A stretch of 6,019 bases of DNA from assembly GCA_026786155.1 (NCBI GenBank), contig JAJAYR010000424.1, positions 1 to 6,019 of the forward strand, read 5' to 3'. Numbering within the stretch: the first letter of the stretch is position 1; the number at the start of each line of letters is the position of its first letter. Shown piece by piece: positions 4,805 to 6,019 of the stretch. Made by a program: the position numbers and the translations under genes. The notes under the pieces were generated by a model, which saw only the letters and a list, made by a program, of their open reading frames with translations, made no database searches and was not told the DNA's origin. The DNA comes from Pyrinomonadaceae bacterium. Its GTDB lineage: Bacteria; Acidobacteriota; Blastocatellia; Pyrinomonadales; Pyrinomonadaceae.

Positions 4805-5993
4805 TATCGGTCAGCGCGTTTTTTATTCCCGTCATAATTCCGGCGGCAACGCCCTGATTCGCGTCGTGCCGTAAAATTTTGACGTTCGCCTGTTCGCCGA
4901 AAATTTCGTTCAATCTGTCAAAAGTTTGGTCGGTGCTTTTATCGTCCACGAAAATAAAATTCGGCTGATAACCGTTTTCCGCCAACTCCTTTTCGAGACC
5001 GCGCAAAGTGTTCGCCAGATACGGCAAAGTTTCCTGTTCGTTGTAGCACGGCAAAATTATCGTTACCGGATTTTGAATTTCAGATTTCGGATTATGGATT
5101 TCCAAAGCTGATGTTTCATTTCGTAATTCGTGATTCGTATTTCGTAATTCGTCTTTTAGACCAAGAAATTCCGCCGCGTTCGTAAAATTATAAAGCTGCA
5201 AATTCTCCTTGATAATCCATTCCATCTTGTCGAGTTTGCGATAATGGCGAATGCGATTAAAATTTGAAGCGGCGGAAATGCGCGGCTGTTCGGGGTCGAG
5301 TTCCCAGACGTGAAAATAGAAAACAAACGGCTCATTATAACGATTCGTCCAATCTTTGACGGCTTTTCGCATCAGCGTGTAAGGGAATTGCCGGAAGTAA
5401 TTACCGCCGGAAATCGGGAGCAAGCCCAAACCCAAATTGCGCGTCGAGTATGGAAATTCCCAGATTATTTTATCGTTCGCCTGAATCTGCCGCGCCAAGC
5501 GTTTCAATTTTTCATCTTTCCTGTTGGGCAGAAAAGATGCGTCATAAACGAAATTCTCTTCCGCCAGCACGTCGAAAATCCACGAATCTTTTTCGTAATT
5601 AAGTTTTTCCGCCGCCCGGTAGCCGATGATTTTCTGTCCGCCCGCGTCTTCCAGAGCGCGATTCGTGCGGCGCAAATCTTCCCGGAATTCTTCGTTGGTC
5701 AGATTTTTCAAACTGCGGTGATAAAATCCGCGCGAAGCAACTTCGTGTCCGCGCGAAACGATTTCACGAATCAATTTCGGGTTTTGTTCGGCAATCCAGC
5801 CGAGAATGAAAAACGTCGCTTTCGTGTCGAGTTCGTCGAGCAAATCAAGCGTTTTCCGCGTGTTTTGTTCGTAACGCGGCTCGAAGCGCGACCAGTTTCG
5901 CTGCTGAATCAGATTTTCAAACGCGCCGACGTGAAAATAATCTTCGACCAGAACGGTCAAAAGATGTTTTTTTATTGTTGGGTTTTGAGTCAT
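4725..5993 (-). CDS. Polysaccharide deacetylase (NodB-like, exopolysaccharide type) fused to N-terminal half of a family 2 glycosyltransferase
   Basis: Residues 10-275 are a NodB-fold carbohydrate deacetylase of the type linked to exopolysaccharide/exosortase loci: VEDYFHVGAF (16-25), KATFFILGWIAEQNP (58-72), GHEVASRGFYHRSL (82-95), EFREDLRRTNRALED (102-116), GYRAA (124-128), LAEENFVYDASF (143-154), ISGGNYFRQFPY (194-205) and FYFHVWELDPEQPR (225-238). Such enzymes remove N-acetyl groups from polymeric or lipid-linked sugars. Residues 310-418 are the start of a GT-A glycosyltransferase: TIILPCYNEQETLPYL, FVDDKSTDQT (348-357) and the DxD-containing MDCDCTYDP (401-409). The domains are joined by a linker (about 278-309) encoded by two dispersed repeats. 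The frame breaks at MLPLQRRR, and the remaining glycosyltransferase continues in another frame to 4307. No signal peptide or Shine-Dalgarno sequence is visible. The conserved His before the glycine in motif 2 is replaced by Arg. Confidence 0.88.
   Translation of the reverse strand: MTQNPTIKKHLLTVLVEDYFHVGAFENLIQQRNWSRFEPRYEQNTRKTLDLLDELDTKATFFILGWIAEQNPKLIREIVSRGHEVASRGFYHRSLKNLTNEEFREDLRRTNRALEDAGGQKIIGYRAAEKLNYEKDSWIFDVLAEENFVYDASFLPNRKDEKLKRLARQIQANDKIIWEFPYSTRNLGLGLLPISGGNYFRQFPYTLMRKAVKDWTNRYNEPFVFYFHVWELDPEQPRISAASNFNRIRHYRKLDKMEWIIKENLQLYNFTNAAEFLGLKDELRNTNHELRNETSALEIHNPKSEIQNPVTIILPCYNEQETLPYLANTLRGLEKELAENGYQPNFIFVDDKSTDQTFDRLNEIFGEQANVKILRHDANQGVAAGIMTGIKNALTDIVCSMDCDCTYDPHELVRMLPLQRRR
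5068..5103 (-). repeat. Dispersed repeat of AATCC/GAAAT units inside the fusion linker
   Basis: On the minus strand this reads as degenerate tandem units (AATCCATAATCCGAAATC, then TGAAATTCAAAATCC), encoding EIHNPKSEIQNP. Translated NPKSxIQNP strings recur at gene edges of repeat-rich bacterial genomes in my experience, which marks it as intergenic-repeat sequence rather than domain sequence. It lies directly before the first strand of the glycosyltransferase domain (VTIILPCYNE). Confidence 0.65.
5118..5153 (-). repeat. Tandem GAATTACGAA-type repeat inside the fusion linker
   Basis: On the minus strand four units of the type GAATTACGAA, AATACGAATC, ACGAATTACG follow one another, encoding DELRNTNHELRNE, so the peptide itself is repetitive (ELRN...ELRN). 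It directly follows the end of the deacetylase domain (AAEFLGLK) and precedes the second linker repeat. Such ATTACGAATTACGAA arrays normally sit between genes. Confidence 0.7.
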
Positions 5994-6019
5994 AAGAATA
6001 AGGAGTTAGCCGCGAACAC
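5994..6019. other. Window edge upstream of the deacetylase gene
   Basis: Only 26 bases are visible. Read toward the gene they contain no purine-rich Shine-Dalgarno sequence. The outermost part (TTAGCCGCGAACAC on the plus strand) resembles the TTAGCC-CGAA class of short dispersed repeats, but too little is present to be sure. Confidence 0.3.

Overview
The window looks like part of a cell-surface or extracellular polysaccharide biosynthesis locus. Every gene I can support lies on the minus strand, so transcription runs from high to low coordinates. In that order the genes are: a polysaccharide deacetylase joined in frame to a family 2 glycosyltransferase, with a frameshift in the glycosyltransferase half (5993-4307); a 78-base AT-rich gap; a PLP-dependent sugar aminotransferase (4228-2930); a small four-helix-bundle protein of the S23/23S rRNA intervening-sequence family, frameshifted near its end (2926-2537); a Gfo/Idh/MocA-type sugar dehydrogenase (2523-1459); a 95-bp palindromic repeat element (1455-1361); a left-handed beta-helix acyltransferase with an unexplained AT-rich extension (1349-237); and the first 77 codons of an FAD/NAD-binding oxidoreductase running off the window (233-1). 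From the aminotransferase onward the genes are packed with gaps of 3 to about 110 bases, consistent with one operon.

The dehydrogenase, aminotransferase and acyltransferase form the classic trio for making an N-acylated amino sugar on a nucleotide carrier: oxidation to a keto-sugar, transamination, then N-acylation, as in the WbpB/WbpE/WbpD logic. The glycosyltransferase and deacetylase would act on lipid-linked or polymeric sugar. The FAD enzyme resembles the amine-oxidase/mutase-like flavoproteins often found in such loci. The exact sugar cannot be read from sequence alone.

The most unusual aspect is the repeats. Short dispersed repeats occupy several gene boundaries and are often translated. 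A GC-rich repeat family occurs in opposite orientations on the two sides of the four-helix-bundle gene, encoding the C-terminal tail of the aminotransferase and the N-terminal leader of the dehydrogenase. Two further AT-rich repeats encode the linker that fuses deacetylase to glycosyltransferase. A third type forms the palindrome before the acyltransferase gene. The four-helix-bundle gene between inverted arms resembles the layout of rRNA intervening sequences, but sits inside a protein-coding operon. This is the best candidate here for something undescribed.

Organism: an uncultured or little-studied bacterium of moderate GC. Starts lack Shine-Dalgarno sequences, the genome appears rich in short dispersed repeats, and the deacetylase is of the type found with exopolysaccharide/exosortase loci. 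My best guess is Acidobacteriota (Blastocatellia/Pyrinomonadia-like), held loosely; this is inference from sequence style, not from a marker gene. Two frameshifts in 6 kb may be genuine decay or assembly error. No RNA genes, CRISPR arrays or transposase genes are visible, and no gene-free stretch exceeds about 110 bases.
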